Assembly (NCBI RefSeq): GCF_040807025.1 | Contig: NC_090946.1 | Location: 3,700,001 to 3,764,000, forward strand | Length of the DNA stretch: 64,000 nucleotides | Direction: 5' to 3' | From: Struthio camelus | Lineage: Eukaryota; Chordata; Aves; Struthioniformes; Struthionidae | Shown here: one piece after another, positions 15,091 to 26,220 of the stretch | How positions within the stretch are numbered: position 1 is the stretch's first letter | Layout: each line of letters starts with the position of its first letter | Position numbers and translations under genes: made by a program | The notes under the pieces: model-generated | Told to the model about the DNA's origin: nothing | Database searches by the model: none | What the model saw: only the letters and a program-made list of their open reading frames with translations

Positions 15091-15834
15091 ACACACAGCT
15101 GCGGGGAGGGAGCGGCACGGGTGTGCAGCGGCTGTGCCCCCGAGTGGTTGTGAGCGGGTGGGGTGTGCGACGGGGAAGGCGCGCGGGGTGGCGGTTGCGG
15201 GGCTGTGCACCGGGGTGCGGGCTGCAGGGCTGGGCTGTGCGGGGCCAGGTGTCTAGGGTTGTGTGTGGGTGAGGTTGTGACTGTGTGCGGAGGGCTGTGC
15301 TTGCGGCTGTAAGTACCCGCTGTAGTTGCGGCTGTACGTACCCGCTGCGTTTGCAAGCGCCAGCATGCGCCTGGGCACAGCGCTGCGTGGGATGTGCTGC
15401 GGCTGTGTCGGTCGGGCTGTGCGGCAGGTGGCCGTTGTGCAGCTGTTGCAGTGTACGAGGGGCCGGGCAGCACCGCGCAGCGCGGTCGCCGGGCCGGGGG
15501 CTGCACACGTGCCGGCGGGCAGGCGGTGACCGTGGTGGCGGCGGTGACGTCGTGGGCAGCTGGAGCCCTGAGCCGGGGGGCGTGCGGCGTGGCAGCTCCG
15601 TGGGGGACGGGGGGACGAGCCCGGCCTGGCCGCCTCGGGGACAGGGGTGCCCCGGCTGGGGCAAGGGGGGCTGGCACACTGGGGACGCACGGGGACACCC
15701 CCGTGTCATCTCCGGACCCAGCCTCCCACCGGCAGCACCGCACGTTCCCGCTCCTGGGTGGCACGGTGACCTCATCGATGACATCACTGGTGCCAGGGGA
15801 AGGGCAGCCCATGATGTCACTGCGGGAGTGGCCA
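15091..15834. other. GC-rich intergenic DNA, no gene seen
   Basis: Unique to weakly repetitive GC-rich DNA between the GT/GC tract and the hairpin repeat. Two GCTGTAAGTACCCGCTG-like segments repeat at about 15307-15345. A cluster of CRE-like TGACATCA/GATGTCA words lies near 15770-15815. No coding exon is supported. Confidence 0.45.
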
Positions 15835-16015
15835 GCCCTCGTGCGAGGGTCCCTGCTCTTGCCTAACCTCGTGCGAGGGTCCCCGATCTCACCCACTGCC
15901 AGCCCTCGTGCGAGGGTCCCACTCTCGCCAGCCCTCGTGCGAGGGTCCCGCTCTCGCCCGCTGCCAGCCCTCGAGGATGCGAGGGTCCCCGCTCTCGACC
16001 ACCCTCGTGCGTGGG
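15835..16015. repeat. Hairpin-forming repeat CCCTCGTGCGAGGG
   Basis: Six or seven units of about 25-45 bp, most carrying the inverted repeat CCCTCG-TG-CGAGGG followed by TCCC. One unit has an expanded loop (CCCTCGAGGATGCGAGGG) and the last is degenerate. It lies 135-315 bp upstream of the CARNS1 first exon. Confidence 0.8.
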
Positions 16016-16149
16016 TGCTGGGGGAGCCCCCCCGCTGGCCCCGGCCCGCGGGAACAATCGGGCTCTGTGCTGCCGCCGGCCGGCCCCAGTAATCCGGGGC
16101 ACGGGGCCGGGGCCGGGGGCACCCCAGGGCGGCGAGGCGGCGCCTGGGC

Positions 16150-16250
16150 TTTAAAGGCCCCGGTGCTGCCCGGCAGCGCAGGCAGAGCCGCGCCGGAGAG
16201 CCGCCGTGCCACGCGTCCCCGCGCCCTCGCCGCCTCGGCCACCTCGCCAG
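16150..16250 (+). promoter_or_regulatory. CARNS1: CARNS1 TATA-like promoter and non-coding exon 1
   Basis: TTTAAA at 16150-16155 is a TATA-like element. A GC-rich stretch follows and ends in CTCGCCAG with a GTACCG donor at 16251. The next exon (16687-16711) begins after TTGCAG and holds the start codon. The first exon is therefore probably about 16180-16250. Its start is inferred from the TATA-like element, not seen directly. Confidence 0.55.
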
Positions 16251-16708
16251 GTACCGGCGGCGGGGCCCAGGGGTCCTGGCAGGGGGGAGCGGGGGGGGGC
16301 GGGGGGCGGCACCCAGGCTGGGGGTGCCGGCAGCCCTCCGGCTGTGCGCCCGTGGGGGGGCTGCGCCGCGGGTCCCATCCGCCCCATGGGGACACCCTGC
16401 CACCCCCCCGCCCCGGTACAGTCACCCTGCACCCTGCTGGGAACGAAAGCACCGCCATGGTGGGGGGGCAGCCATGGACTCCTGGGCCCTTCGCCCCAGG
16501 GCACCTTGGGGGGGGGCCCCAGGGGATTACGCTAATCTCCCCGCAGTCTGCGCCGGGGCTGCCGGGTGGCCGGCGCCGGCGGGTGCCGCGGGCGGTGGGG
16601 CGCAAGCAGGGTGATGCCGGGGGGCGTGCGGATTCGGGGGGCCCCGGCGAAGCCTGGCTGACGCCCGCCCACCCTGTGTCTTGCAGCCGCACCGCCGCCG
16701 CCGCCGGG

Positions 16709-19700
16709 ATGGTGAGTGGGGCCGGGGGCGGCTGCCGGGGTGGCTGCGCCGTGCCCCCGCGCGTGACCCGGCCGGGACAAGGGGCCGCTTTGTCCGGGAG
16801 CCCTGGAGGCTGGCACTGCCCCGCGGCCCCCGTGGGCTGGGAGCGGGCGCCTGGGCACCCGTGCCCCACGCCGGCCGCCCCCTCGGCCCCGTCTCTGCCC
16901 CACGCCAGCCCCGTCTCTGCCCCATGCCAGCCCCATCTCTGCCCATCTGTGCTCCACGCCGGCCACCCCCTCGGCCCCAGCTCTGCCCCATGCCAGCCCC
17001 GTCTCTGCCCCATCTCTGCCCCATGCCAGCCCTGTCCCTGCCCCACGCTTGCCCCATCTCTGCCCATCTGTGCCCCATGCCGACCACCCCCTCGGCCCCA
17101 GCTCTGCCCCACACCAGCCCCATCTCTGTCTGTCTGTGCCCCACACCGGCTGCCCCCTCGGCCCCAGCTCTGCGCCATGCCAGCCCCGTCTCTGCTCCAC
17201 ACCAGCCCCATCTCTGCCCCACGCCAGCCCCATGCCAGCCCATCTCTGCCCGATGCCAGCCCCGTCCCTGCCCCATGCCAGCCCCACGCCAACCCTATCT
17301 CTGCCCCACGCCAGCCCCTTCTCTGGCCCATCTCTGCCTGATGCCAGCCCCGTCCCTGCCCCATGCCAGCCCCACGCCAACCCTATCTCTGCCCCACACC
17401 AGCCCCGTCTCTGGCCCATCTCTGCCTGATGCCAGCCCTGTCCCTGCCCCATCCCAGCCCCGACTCTGCCCCACACCAGCCCCATCTCTGCCCCACACCA
17501 GCCCCGACTCTGCCCCATGCCAGCCCTGTCCCTGCCCCATGCCAGCCCCACACCAGCCCCATCTCAGCCCCACGCCAGCCCTGTCCCTGCCCCATGCCAG
17601 CCCCACGCCAACCCTATCTCTGCCCCACACCAGCCCCATCTCTGGCCCATCTCTGCCCCACACCAGCCCCATCTCTGCCCCACGCCAGACCTGTCCCTGC
17701 CCCATGCCAGCCCCACACCAGCCCCATCTCAGCCCCAGGCCAGCCCCGTCCCTGCCCCACGCCAGCCCCAGGCCAGCCCCGTCTGTGCCCCCGCAGCTCT
17801 CCGTGGACCAGATCAGCGCAGAGCAGCCGCTGAGCCTCAAGGAGGCAGCCTGGGCCGAGCCGGGGGGGCCCTGCCTGGGCTGTCCTTGCGACGGGGCCCC
17901 CGACAGCCCCGAGGCCCCCGAGGGCCCCCTGGACCCTGCCGGCGCCCCTGAAGCCTACGAGCTGCTGCAGAGCGCCCTGCGCCAGGAGGGGCTGCCCCGC
18001 ACCCTGGACCGCACCGCCCAGCCCCGCACGGGTAGGACGGGGGCCGGGGGGGCCAGGCTGGAAACGTGGGGCGCGGGGGGGGGGAGGGTCAGGCCTGCGC
18101 CAACGCTCGCCCCGCCGGCAGGGTTCGGCCCGCCGGACCTGACCGTCTGCATCCTGGGCGCCCCCACCGCCTTCCTGCCGGTGCTGCTGGAGGGGGGCAC
18201 CCGCTGCCCAGGTGCGTACGCGCCCCCCCCCCAAACCCCGTCCCAACGCCGCACCGCGCGCGTGCCCCCTGCCGCAGCCGGGCGGCTGCCGCAGCCGGTC
18301 CCCCCGCAGGTGCCATGCTGCTGTGCCTGTCGCCCGCCTGGGCCAGCCGGGTGCCCTCGGAGACGCGGCCCGGCGCCTGGTCCCTGCTGCTGTCCCGCGC
18401 CGTCTCCTTCGAGGCGGGGGGCCGCAGCGCCCTGGAGGCCTTCGTGCCCCCCCGCCGCGCCGCCTACGCCACCGGCGCCTTCGCCGCCGCCCCCTGGGCC
18501 GCCGAGCTGGCCCGCGACCTCGACTGCCCCACGGGCGGCTCGGCCCCGCTCGCCCGCCTGCTCGAGGACCCGCTGGCCGCCCGCGGGGTGCTGGCGGCCC
18601 GCGCCGGGCTGCCCGTGCCCCCCACGCTGGCCTTCGCCCTGCCGCGGCCCGGGGGGGCGGCGCCTGCCCTGCCTGTCCCCGTCCCCGTCCCCGCCGAGGC
18701 GGCTGGGCTGCGGCTGGTGCGGCTGGGCGGCGCCGCCGGCCAGGACGGCCTCGTCCAGGAGGAGGTGGGCGCCTTCCTGGGGAGCGCCGCCATGGCCCCC
18801 TACAGCCAGGTGGGCCCCGGGGGCCGGCGCTGCGGGGCGGCCGTTGGGGGGGGCGAGGCGACGCGGTGTGCACGGGCGGCGAGGTGGCCTGCGGGGTGGC
18901 AGGGGGTGTCGTGGCTGTGCGGCTGTTCGGGGTGACGCTGGGTGACGTGGTGGTGCACGCAGGTGGGGGTGCAGCCGTTGGGGTGGCACGGGGGTGACGC
19001 TGTGGTGCGCACAGGTGGCGTTGCGGTGGTTGGGGTGATGCAGGGCAACACAGCAGTGCATGCAAGTGGCAGTGTGGCTGTTGGGGTGACATGGTGCTGT
19101 GCATAGGTGGCGGTGCGGCCGTTGGGGTGACGCGGGGCAATGCGGCGGTGCATGCAGGTGGCAGCGTGGCTGTTGGGGTGATGCAGGGTGACATAGCAGT
19201 GCACACAGGTGATGATGTGGCTGGTGGGGTGACATGGCGGTTGATGCAGGCAGCGGTGCGGCTGTTGGAGTGACACAGGGTGGCATGGTGGTGCGCATAG
19301 GCGGTGGTGTGGCTGCTGGGGCGCGGGGCGTTGCAGCGGTGCGGCGGTAGGGGTGATGCGGGGCGCTGTGGCGGTGCAGCAGTTGGGGTGACACAATGCT
19401 GTGCGCAGGCGGCGGTGTGGCTGTTGGGATGGCGTGGGGCACCACGGCGGTGCAGCGGTTGGGGTGACGCGGCGCTGCGCGCAGGCAGCAGTGTGGCCGT
19501 TGGGGTGGCGCTGTGGCGGTTGGGGTGGTGCGGTGCTGTGCACAGGCGGCGGTGCGGCCGGCGGGGTGACGCGGCGCTGTGCGCAGGTGGTGGTGCGGCC
19601 GGCCGGGTGGCGGTGGCGCGGCAGCGGCGCCCGCAGCACCCACGCGAAGGCCGAGGGGGCGGCGGTGGCGCAGGCGGTGCAGGGCCGGCTCTGCGGCCTG

Positions 19701-22700
19701 CGGGAGGAGGAGAGCGTCCTGCTGGAGGCCCTGGTGCCCACCGCCCGCCTGCCCACCCCCGCCGGCCCCACACGTAAGCCTCGCCCGCTGCCGCCATCTT
19801 GGCTCCCTGGGGCAGGCGGCCATCTTGGACTCCGACAACCCCCTGGGGGGGAGTTCAGCCAGCTGGGATCCCCCCCAACTGCCAGGGCAGGGCGCGAAGG
19901 TGGCCGCTCTGGACCCCCATGGTGCCCTGGGGTGGGGTGGGAGGGGGCCATCTTTGACTCCCACAATCCCCTTGGGCTGGGGGGAAGGTGGCCATCGTGG
20001 CATCCCCCGAGCCTGGACAGGGAGGGGGCCATGGGGACCCGAACGGGTAGGGGTGGGGGCTGCTGTGCCACCCCGGGAGCCCTCGGGGCTGGGTAGTCGT
20101 GGCCCCTGGGGGGGCGGAGGGTGGGCGGCCCCCCAGGGCGGTGGGGCGGGGGGCACCCCGCGCCCGCCCGCCCCTGCCCTCGTCCCTCGCCCCCCAGGCA
20201 GCACCTCCCCGAGGCCGCCCATGGCCCTCCGCATCTGCACCGTGGTCTGCCGCTCCTGGGGCGACCGCCCCCAGCTCTGCCAGGTAGGCCCCACCCCCGG
20301 CTCTGCTGGCCCCGCCCCCGAGGGCGGTGGGGCAATGGGGGGGCCCTGGCCCCAGGGGCTGGGCGGAGTGTGGCAGTACATGGCCCCGCCCCTAGGAACA
20401 CAGGAGGCGTGGCCATGAACATCCCCGCCCCCTGGCAGCTTGGGGGCGTGGCCTTGAACATCCTCACCCTCGGGTAGCTTGGGGGCGTGGCCACAAACAC
20501 CTCCTGCCTCAGGGGGCGTGACCAAAGGCATCCCCACCCCTAGGCAGCATGGGGGCGTGGCCACGAGCAACCTCCCACCCCCCCAGCAGTGTGGGGGCGT
20601 GGCCACGAACACCCCCACCCCCAGGCAGCTTGGGGGCGTGGCCACGAGCAACCTCCCCGGGGGGCGTGGCCATGAACACTCCCAACACCCAGCAGTGTGG
20701 GGGCGTGGCCACGAGCATCCCCACCCCCAGGCAGCTTGGGGGCGTGGCCAAGAGCACCCCCACCCCCCTGGGGGCGTGGCCGAGGGCATCCCCGCCCCCT
20801 GGCAGCGCTGTCCTCGCAGGTGGCATGTGGCGTGGGGCGGGCCGAGGCGCCGGTGCGCCACGGGGCGGCGCTGCCCCAGGGCCTGGACTCGGCCCTGCAG
20901 CAGTGGGGCCTGACGGAGCCGGGCCAGCGGCAGGCCCTGGGTGCGCGGCTGCGGCGTGCCGCCGAGGCTGCCATGGCCGCCGTCCTCGACATGGAGGCCG
21001 AGCTGACGCCTGAGCAGCGCGGCGGCGCCCGCGTGCAGACCGACGTCATGGGTGAGCGCCAGGCAGGCCGTGGGCGGGTGGCGGGCCGGGCCGGACCGCT
21101 CCCCGGGGCTGAGCGCGGCGGCGTCCCCGTGTCCCCCAGGCGTGGACTTCCTGCTGACCTGTGTGGGCGACTCGCTGGAGCTCATGGCCCTGTCGGCCAA
21201 CACGCAGCGGTGCCTGGAGACCTGCGGGCTGGCCGAGGCCATGGGGCGCGCCGTGGGCGAGCCCGCCGGTGACCTGCCCCGCCTGCTCGCCGAGACCATG
21301 CTGCACCGGGCGCAGCGCCACCTCGTAGAGGGCAAGGACATCCTGCTCATCGGGGCTGGTGGCATCGGCAAGAGCTTCGTCTGGGACGCGGCCCGAGACT
21401 ACGGCCTTAAGGTAAGAGCCGGGGCCGGGCCCGGCACCGACCGCCCTCAGTGGGTTTCAGAGTGAACACCCAGCGTGGGCCGCAGCCGTGCTCCCCCCAC
21501 GGCTGACTCGGGCGGGGGCCGTGGCGGCCCCAGCGTGGTGACGCCGGCCGTGTCCCTTGGCGGGGGGGGGGGGCGCAGATCCACCTGGTGGAGTCGGACC
21601 CGGAGCACTTTGCGGCGGGGCTGGCGGAGACCTTCCTGCCCTACGACAGCACTGAGCACCGGCGCGACGAGGAGCACGCCGAGCGGGTGGCCGAGCTGGT
21701 GCGGGCCCGGGGGCTGCGCCCCCACGCCTGCCTCTGCTACTGGGACGACTGCGTGGTGCTGGCGGCCCTGGTGTGCCAGCGCCTGGGGCTGCGCACCAAC
21801 CCGCCCGCCGCCGTCCGCCTGGCCAAGCAGAAGAGCCGGACCCACCAGCACTTGCTGCGCTGCCGCCGGGGCCGCCCGCCGCCCGCCGCCTACGCCGTGC
21901 CTTGCTGCCCCGTGCAGAGCCACGGCGACGTGGAGCGGGCCGCCGCCGCCCTGCCCTTCCCGGCCGTGGCCAAGCTGGAGTTCGGGGCGGGCGCCGTGGG
22001 CGTGCGGCTGGTGGAGAGCGCCGGCGAGTGCCACGCGCACGCCGAGCGGCTGTGGCGCGACCTGCGGGCCGACGCCGACCACCCGGGCATCGGGCTAGGC
22101 TGGGGCAACGCCATGCTGCTCATGGAGTACGTGCCGGGCACCGAGCACGACGTGGACCTGGTGCTCTTCGAGGGGCAGCTGCTGGGCGCCTGGGTGTCCG
22201 ACAACGGCCCCACGCGGGTGCCTGCCTTCCTGGAGACGGCGGCCTGCATGCCCTCGTGCCTGCCGGCCGACCGGCAGGCCCAGCTGGTGCGGGCGGCCCA
22301 CCAGTGCTGCCTGGCGTGCGGGCTGGCCGACGGTGTCTTCAACGTGGAGCTGAAGCTGGGGCCGGGCGGCCCCCGCCTGCTGGAGATCAACCCCCGCATG
22401 GGCGGCTTCTACCTCCGCGACTGGATCCGCGAGGTCTACGGCGCCGACCTGCTGCTGGCCGCCGTGCTGGTGGCCTGCGGGCTGCGGCCCGTGCTGCCCG
22501 CCCGGCCCGCCGCCCGCACCCACCTGGCCGGCGTCATGTGCCTGGCCTCGCTGCACGGGCCGGCCCTGCGCGCCGGCGGCGGGCTGGCGGCGCTGCGGGC
22601 GCTGCAGGCCCGCGGCCTCGTCCGCCTCAACCTCCTCTTCGAGCAGCCCGAGGCGGGCGAGTACGAGGAGCCCTACCTGAGCGTGGCCTGCGGCGGCGGG

Positions 22701-22802
22701 ACGCACCGCGACGCCTGCCTCCGCCTGCTCAGCCTCTGCCAGGCGCTGGGCATCGACTCGCCCTGCTACCCCGTCGCCCACTTCCTCTCCCACTTCAAAT
22801 AG
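16709..22802 (+). CDS. CARNS1: CARNS1, carnosine synthase 1 (ATP-grasp)
   Basis: Joins beta-alanine and histidine, using ATP, to make carnosine (muscle and brain; anserine precursor in birds). Coding exons: 16709-16711 (ATG only), 17797-18031, 18122-18211, 18310-18809, 19587-19773, 20198-20283, 20820-21051, 21140-21411, 21579-22802. They join in frame to 942 aa (human long form about 950). A glycine-rich LLIGAGGIGKSFVWDAARDY ends at about residue 532. The ATP-grasp domain lies in the last exon with AMLLMEYVPGTEHDVDLVLF and the metal-binding LEINPRMGGFYLRDW at about 803-817. The C-terminus is PVAHFLSHFK as in the family. A shorter form could start at MLLCLSPAW in exon 5, as in human. Introns 2, 5 and 7 are filled by minisatellites, and the acceptor of exon 6 has no pyrimidine tract. 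No canonical poly(A) hexamer lies close to the stop; AATAAA at 25096-25101 is a distant candidate. Confidence 0.95.
16870..17790. repeat. Minisatellite filling CARNS1 intron 2
   Basis: About 42 copies of a 20-24-bp unit (CCCCATCTCTGCCCCATGCC then AG) with occasional inserts of CGGCCCCAGCTCTGC. Every unit looks like a 3' splice site, and the array ends six bases before the genuine acceptor of exon 3 (CCCCCGCAG, exon start 17797). Long Pro/Ala/Ser/His open frames here are repeat by-products. Confidence 0.9.
18840..19586. repeat. Minisatellite of exon-6 acceptor copies, CARNS1 intron 5
   Basis: About 13-15 diverged units of 40-55 bp, each with a GTGCGCAG(G)-type acceptor followed by TGGCGGTGCGGC and GTTGGGGTGACGCGG. 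The true exon 6 begins at 19587 as GTGGTGGTGCGGCCGG after GCGCTGTGCGCAG, so the units look like tandem copies of that exon edge. The conserved protein (GWRWRG) fixes which copy is the exon. Confidence 0.85.
20400..20790. repeat. GGGGGCGTGGCC repeat in CARNS1 intron 7
   Basis: About nine copies of a 37-47-bp unit with GGGGGCGTGGCCACGAGCA followed by a CCCCACCCCCAGGCAGC-type segment. The first part of each unit is a KLF/Sp-type GGGGCGTGGC element and the second ends in an AG acceptor-like sequence. It sits between exons 7 and 8. Confidence 0.85.
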
Positions 22803-22879
22803 CCCCCGGGGAGCGAACGGGGGCCGGCGCCGCACCGGCTCGCCTGGGTTCCCACCGTGGGCACCCCGCCGCCCCGGCC

Positions 22880-23760
22880 GGCCACCTCCCCGGCTCCCCC
22901 GGCACCCCTATCCCCTGGCACCCTCCAAGCCCCGTCCCCAGCATCCCCATCCCCTGGCACCCCCCTCCCCGGCACTCCTCAAACCCTGTCCCCAGCACCC
23001 CCTTTCCCTCGCATCCCCCTCTTGGCGTCCCCACACCATGGCACTCCTCAAACCCTGTCCCCAGCATCCCCATTCCCTGGCACCCCCCTCCCCTGGCAAC
23101 CCCACACCACGGCACTCCTCAAACCCTGTCCCCAGCATCCCTGTCCCCAGCACCCCCTTTCCCTGGCACCCGCCTCTTGGTGTCCCCACACCATGGCACT
23201 CCTCAAACCCTGTCCCCAGCATCCCCATTCCCTGGCACCCCCCAAGCCCTGTCCCCAGCATCCCCATCCCCTGGCCCCCCCCCATGCTCTCGCACTCCCA
23301 AACCTTGCCCCTGGCACCCCTTTCCCCTGGCAGCCCCAAGCCCTGTCCCCAGCATGCCTGTCCCCTGGCACCCCCTTCCCCTAGCACCCCCACACCATGG
23401 CACTCCTCAAACCCTGTTCCCAGCATCCCTGTTCCCTGGCACCACTGTTTCCTGGCACCCCCAAGCCCTGTCCCTCGGCTCCCCCAAATCCTGCCCCTGT
23501 CATCACCGTCCCCTGGCACCCCCATCCCCTGGCACCTGCCCAAGCCCTGTCCCCAGCATCCCTGTCTCCTGGTGCCCCCATTGCCTACCCTGGCACCCCC
23601 ATCCCTTGTACCCCCAAACCCTGCCCCTGTCGTCCCTGTCCCCTGGCACCCCCATCCCCTGGCACCCCAAACCCTGATCCTGGGTACTTTGTCTCCTGCC
23701 ACCCCCCGGCCCAGCACCCCATGCCTGGCACCCCAAACCTTGCCCTGGCACCCCCCTGCC
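22880..23760. repeat. Minisatellite in and after the CARNS1 3' end
   Basis: Units of 35-60 bp containing CCTGGCACCCC, AAACCCTGTCCCCAGCATCC and CACACCATGGCACTCCTC. It begins only about 80 bp after the CARNS1 stop codon, so part of it is probably transcribed. Open frames on both strands are repeat by-products. Confidence 0.88.
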
Positions 23761-23924
23761 CCAGGTGGGTGCAGTGTCCCCATGCAGGACAGCGCCCTTG
23801 GGGACACCCCAGCCCTGTCCCCAGCGCTGTGCTCGCCAAGGCAGGCCAGAAGGGTGAGCAGAGCCTGCCTGCGCTCAGCACCCCGGGGGGCTGGGGCAGC
23901 CCCAGCAGCCAGCGCTGGGAGACC

Positions 23925-25040
23925 CTGCAATAACAAACCAGCACCAGGGGACCCTGCAATAACAAACCTGCATGGGGAGACCCTGCAATAACAAACCTAC
24001 ATGGGGAGACCCTGCAATAACAAACCTGCATGGGGAGACCCTGCAATAACAAACCAGCACCAGGGGACCCTGCAATAACAAACCTGCATGGGGAGACCCT
24101 GCAATAACAAACCAGCACCAGGGGACCCTGCAATAACAAACCTGCATGGGGAGACCCTGCAATAACAAACCTACATGGGGAGACCCTGCAATAACAAACC
24201 TGCATGGGGAGACCCTGCAATAACAAACCAGCACCAGGGGACCCTGCAATAACAAACCTGCATGGGGAGACCCTGCAATAACAAACCAGCACCAGGGGAC
24301 CCTGCAATAACAAACCAGCACCAGGGAGACCCTGCAATAACAAACCTGCATGGGGAGACCCTGCAATAACAAACCAGCACCAGGGAGACCCTGCAATAAC
24401 AAACCAGCACCAGGGGACCCTGCAATAACAAACCTGCATGGGGAGACCCTGCAATAACAAACCTACATGGGGAGACCCTGCAATAACAAACCTGCATGGG
24501 GAGACCCTGCAATAACAAACCAGCACCAGGGGACCCTGCAATAACAAACCTGCATGGGGAGACCCTGCAATAACAAACCTACATGGGGAGACCCTGCAAT
24601 AACAAACCAGCACCAGGGGACCCTGCAATAACAAACCAGCACCAGGGGACCCTGCAATAACAAACCTGCATGGGGAGACCCTGCAATAACAAACCAGCAC
24701 CAGGGGACCCTGCAATAACAAACCAGCACCAGGGAGACCCTGCAATAACAAACCTGCATGGGGAGACCCTGCAATAACAAACCTGCATGGGGAGACCCTG
24801 CAATAACAAACCAGCACCAGGGGACCCTGCAATAACAAACCTGCATGGGGAGACCCTGCAATAACAAACCTACATGGGGAGACCCTGCAATAACAAACCT
24901 GCATGGGGAGACCCTGCAATAACAAACCAGCACCAGGGGACCCTGCAATAACAAACCTGCATGGGGAGACCCTGCAATAACAAACCAGCACCAGGGGACC
25001 CTGCAATAACAAACCACTACAGGGAGACCCTGCAGTAACA
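23925..25040. repeat. Homogeneous 29-bp satellite
   Basis: About 38 head-to-tail copies of a 29-bp unit: ACCCTGCAATAACAAACC plus either TGCATGGGGAG or AGCACCAGGGG. The two subtypes (with a TACATGGGGAG variant) are intermixed, with few other differences, which suggests recent amplification. Since 29 is not a multiple of three, three units restore the frame and produce a 475-aa open frame on the minus strand, which is not a gene. Confidence 0.95.
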
Positions 25041-26220
25041 AACTACTGTGGGGAGACTGTATGATAAGAAACTATCCCTGGGGAGACCCTATGAAAATAA
25101 ACTAGCATAGGGGAGCCTCTCCCATAACATAAAACCTCAGGGAAGGCTGACAATAACAACCCAGGGCCCTGGGAGACCCTACAATGACATGCTAGCATGC
25201 CTGGCCCAAGTCTCCATGTCTTCACTGTCCTAAACAGCACCCAGTGGAGACCCACCAGTGCATTTCCTCTCAGTCCAGGGAGAGCCTACAATAACACCCC
25301 AGTGCACACCACTGTCTTATGGCAGGGTCACAACAGTGGTGGCCAACAAGCCAACAATAATGTCATGATCCTACAATGGCACAGCAGCATCCTCAAGTGA
25401 CCCTACAATAACAGCCTGTGCGAACAGCTCGGGAGCCCAGCTAAGCCCACCGCACCAGCGCAGTGCTTCTGTCACAACTCTGAGTGAAGGAGACCCTACA
25501 ATAATACACAGCCTGGGCATCCTGGGGGCCCTGCAATAACACACAACTTCTCCAGTCCCTGGGACCCTATTGTAAAACTGGGACCTCTTGGAGACCCTAC
25601 AATAACACTGGGACCCCAAAATAGCAGTAGTCTGTGTAGTTGCTGAGACCCTAAGACAGCATTGTACCCTACAATAACACAGCCCATGCCTGTCCTATGA
25701 CCCTACAATAACACCAGTGACCCTATGATAACACGCAGCCCATGTAGTCCCCACAACCCTACAATAACAGTGTGACCCTACAATAACATGCAGCCTGTGT
25801 ACTTGTAGCCATGAGCCTACAATAACACTGTGACCCTACAGTAACATGTCGCCTGCGTACTCCCGTGACCCTACAATTACACTGTGACCCTAGAGTAATG
25901 TTGCCTGTGTACTCCCATGACCCTACAGTAACATACAGCCTGTGTACTCCCGTGACCCTACAATTACACTGTGACCCTAGAGTAACGTCGCCTGTGTACT
26001 CCCATGACCCTACAGTAACATGTAGCCTGTGTACTCCCGTGACCCTACAATAACAGTGTGACCCTACAGTAACATGTTGCCTGTGTACTCCCGTGACCCT
26101 ACAGTAACATGTCGCCTGTGTACTCCCGTGACCCTACAATTACACTGTGACCCTACAGTAACATGCAGCCTGTGTACTCCCGTGACCCTACAATTACACT
26201 GTGACCCTAGAGTAACGTGT
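25041..26220. repeat. Decayed continuation of the satellite
   Basis: The same GACCCTACAATAACA theme continues with strongly diverged units. From about 25690 it becomes a second, better preserved repeat of about 50 bp (CTGTGTACTCCCGTGACCC, then TACAATTACACTGTGACCC, then TAGAGTAACGT). AATAAA at 25096-25101 lies at the boundary. No gene is seen. Confidence 0.85.

Noticed and set aside
16681-18945. 754-aa open frame
   Set aside because: Mostly the intron 2 minisatellite plus out-of-frame reading of CARNS1 exons; it contains exon 3 in frame but runs through introns.
17955-21371. 1138-aa minus-strand open frame across CARNS1
   Set aside because: Antisense shadow of GC-rich exons and of intronic repeats; Arg/Pro/Ala-rich with no recognisable domain.
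23585-25012. 475-aa cysteine/valine-rich minus-strand frame
   Set aside because: Three 29-bp units equal 29 codons, so any stop-free satellite gives an endless frame; no start context or homology.
23925-25040. Regular direct repeats suggesting a CRISPR array
   Set aside because: Units are contiguous 29-bp tandem copies without unique spacers, in a vertebrate genome.
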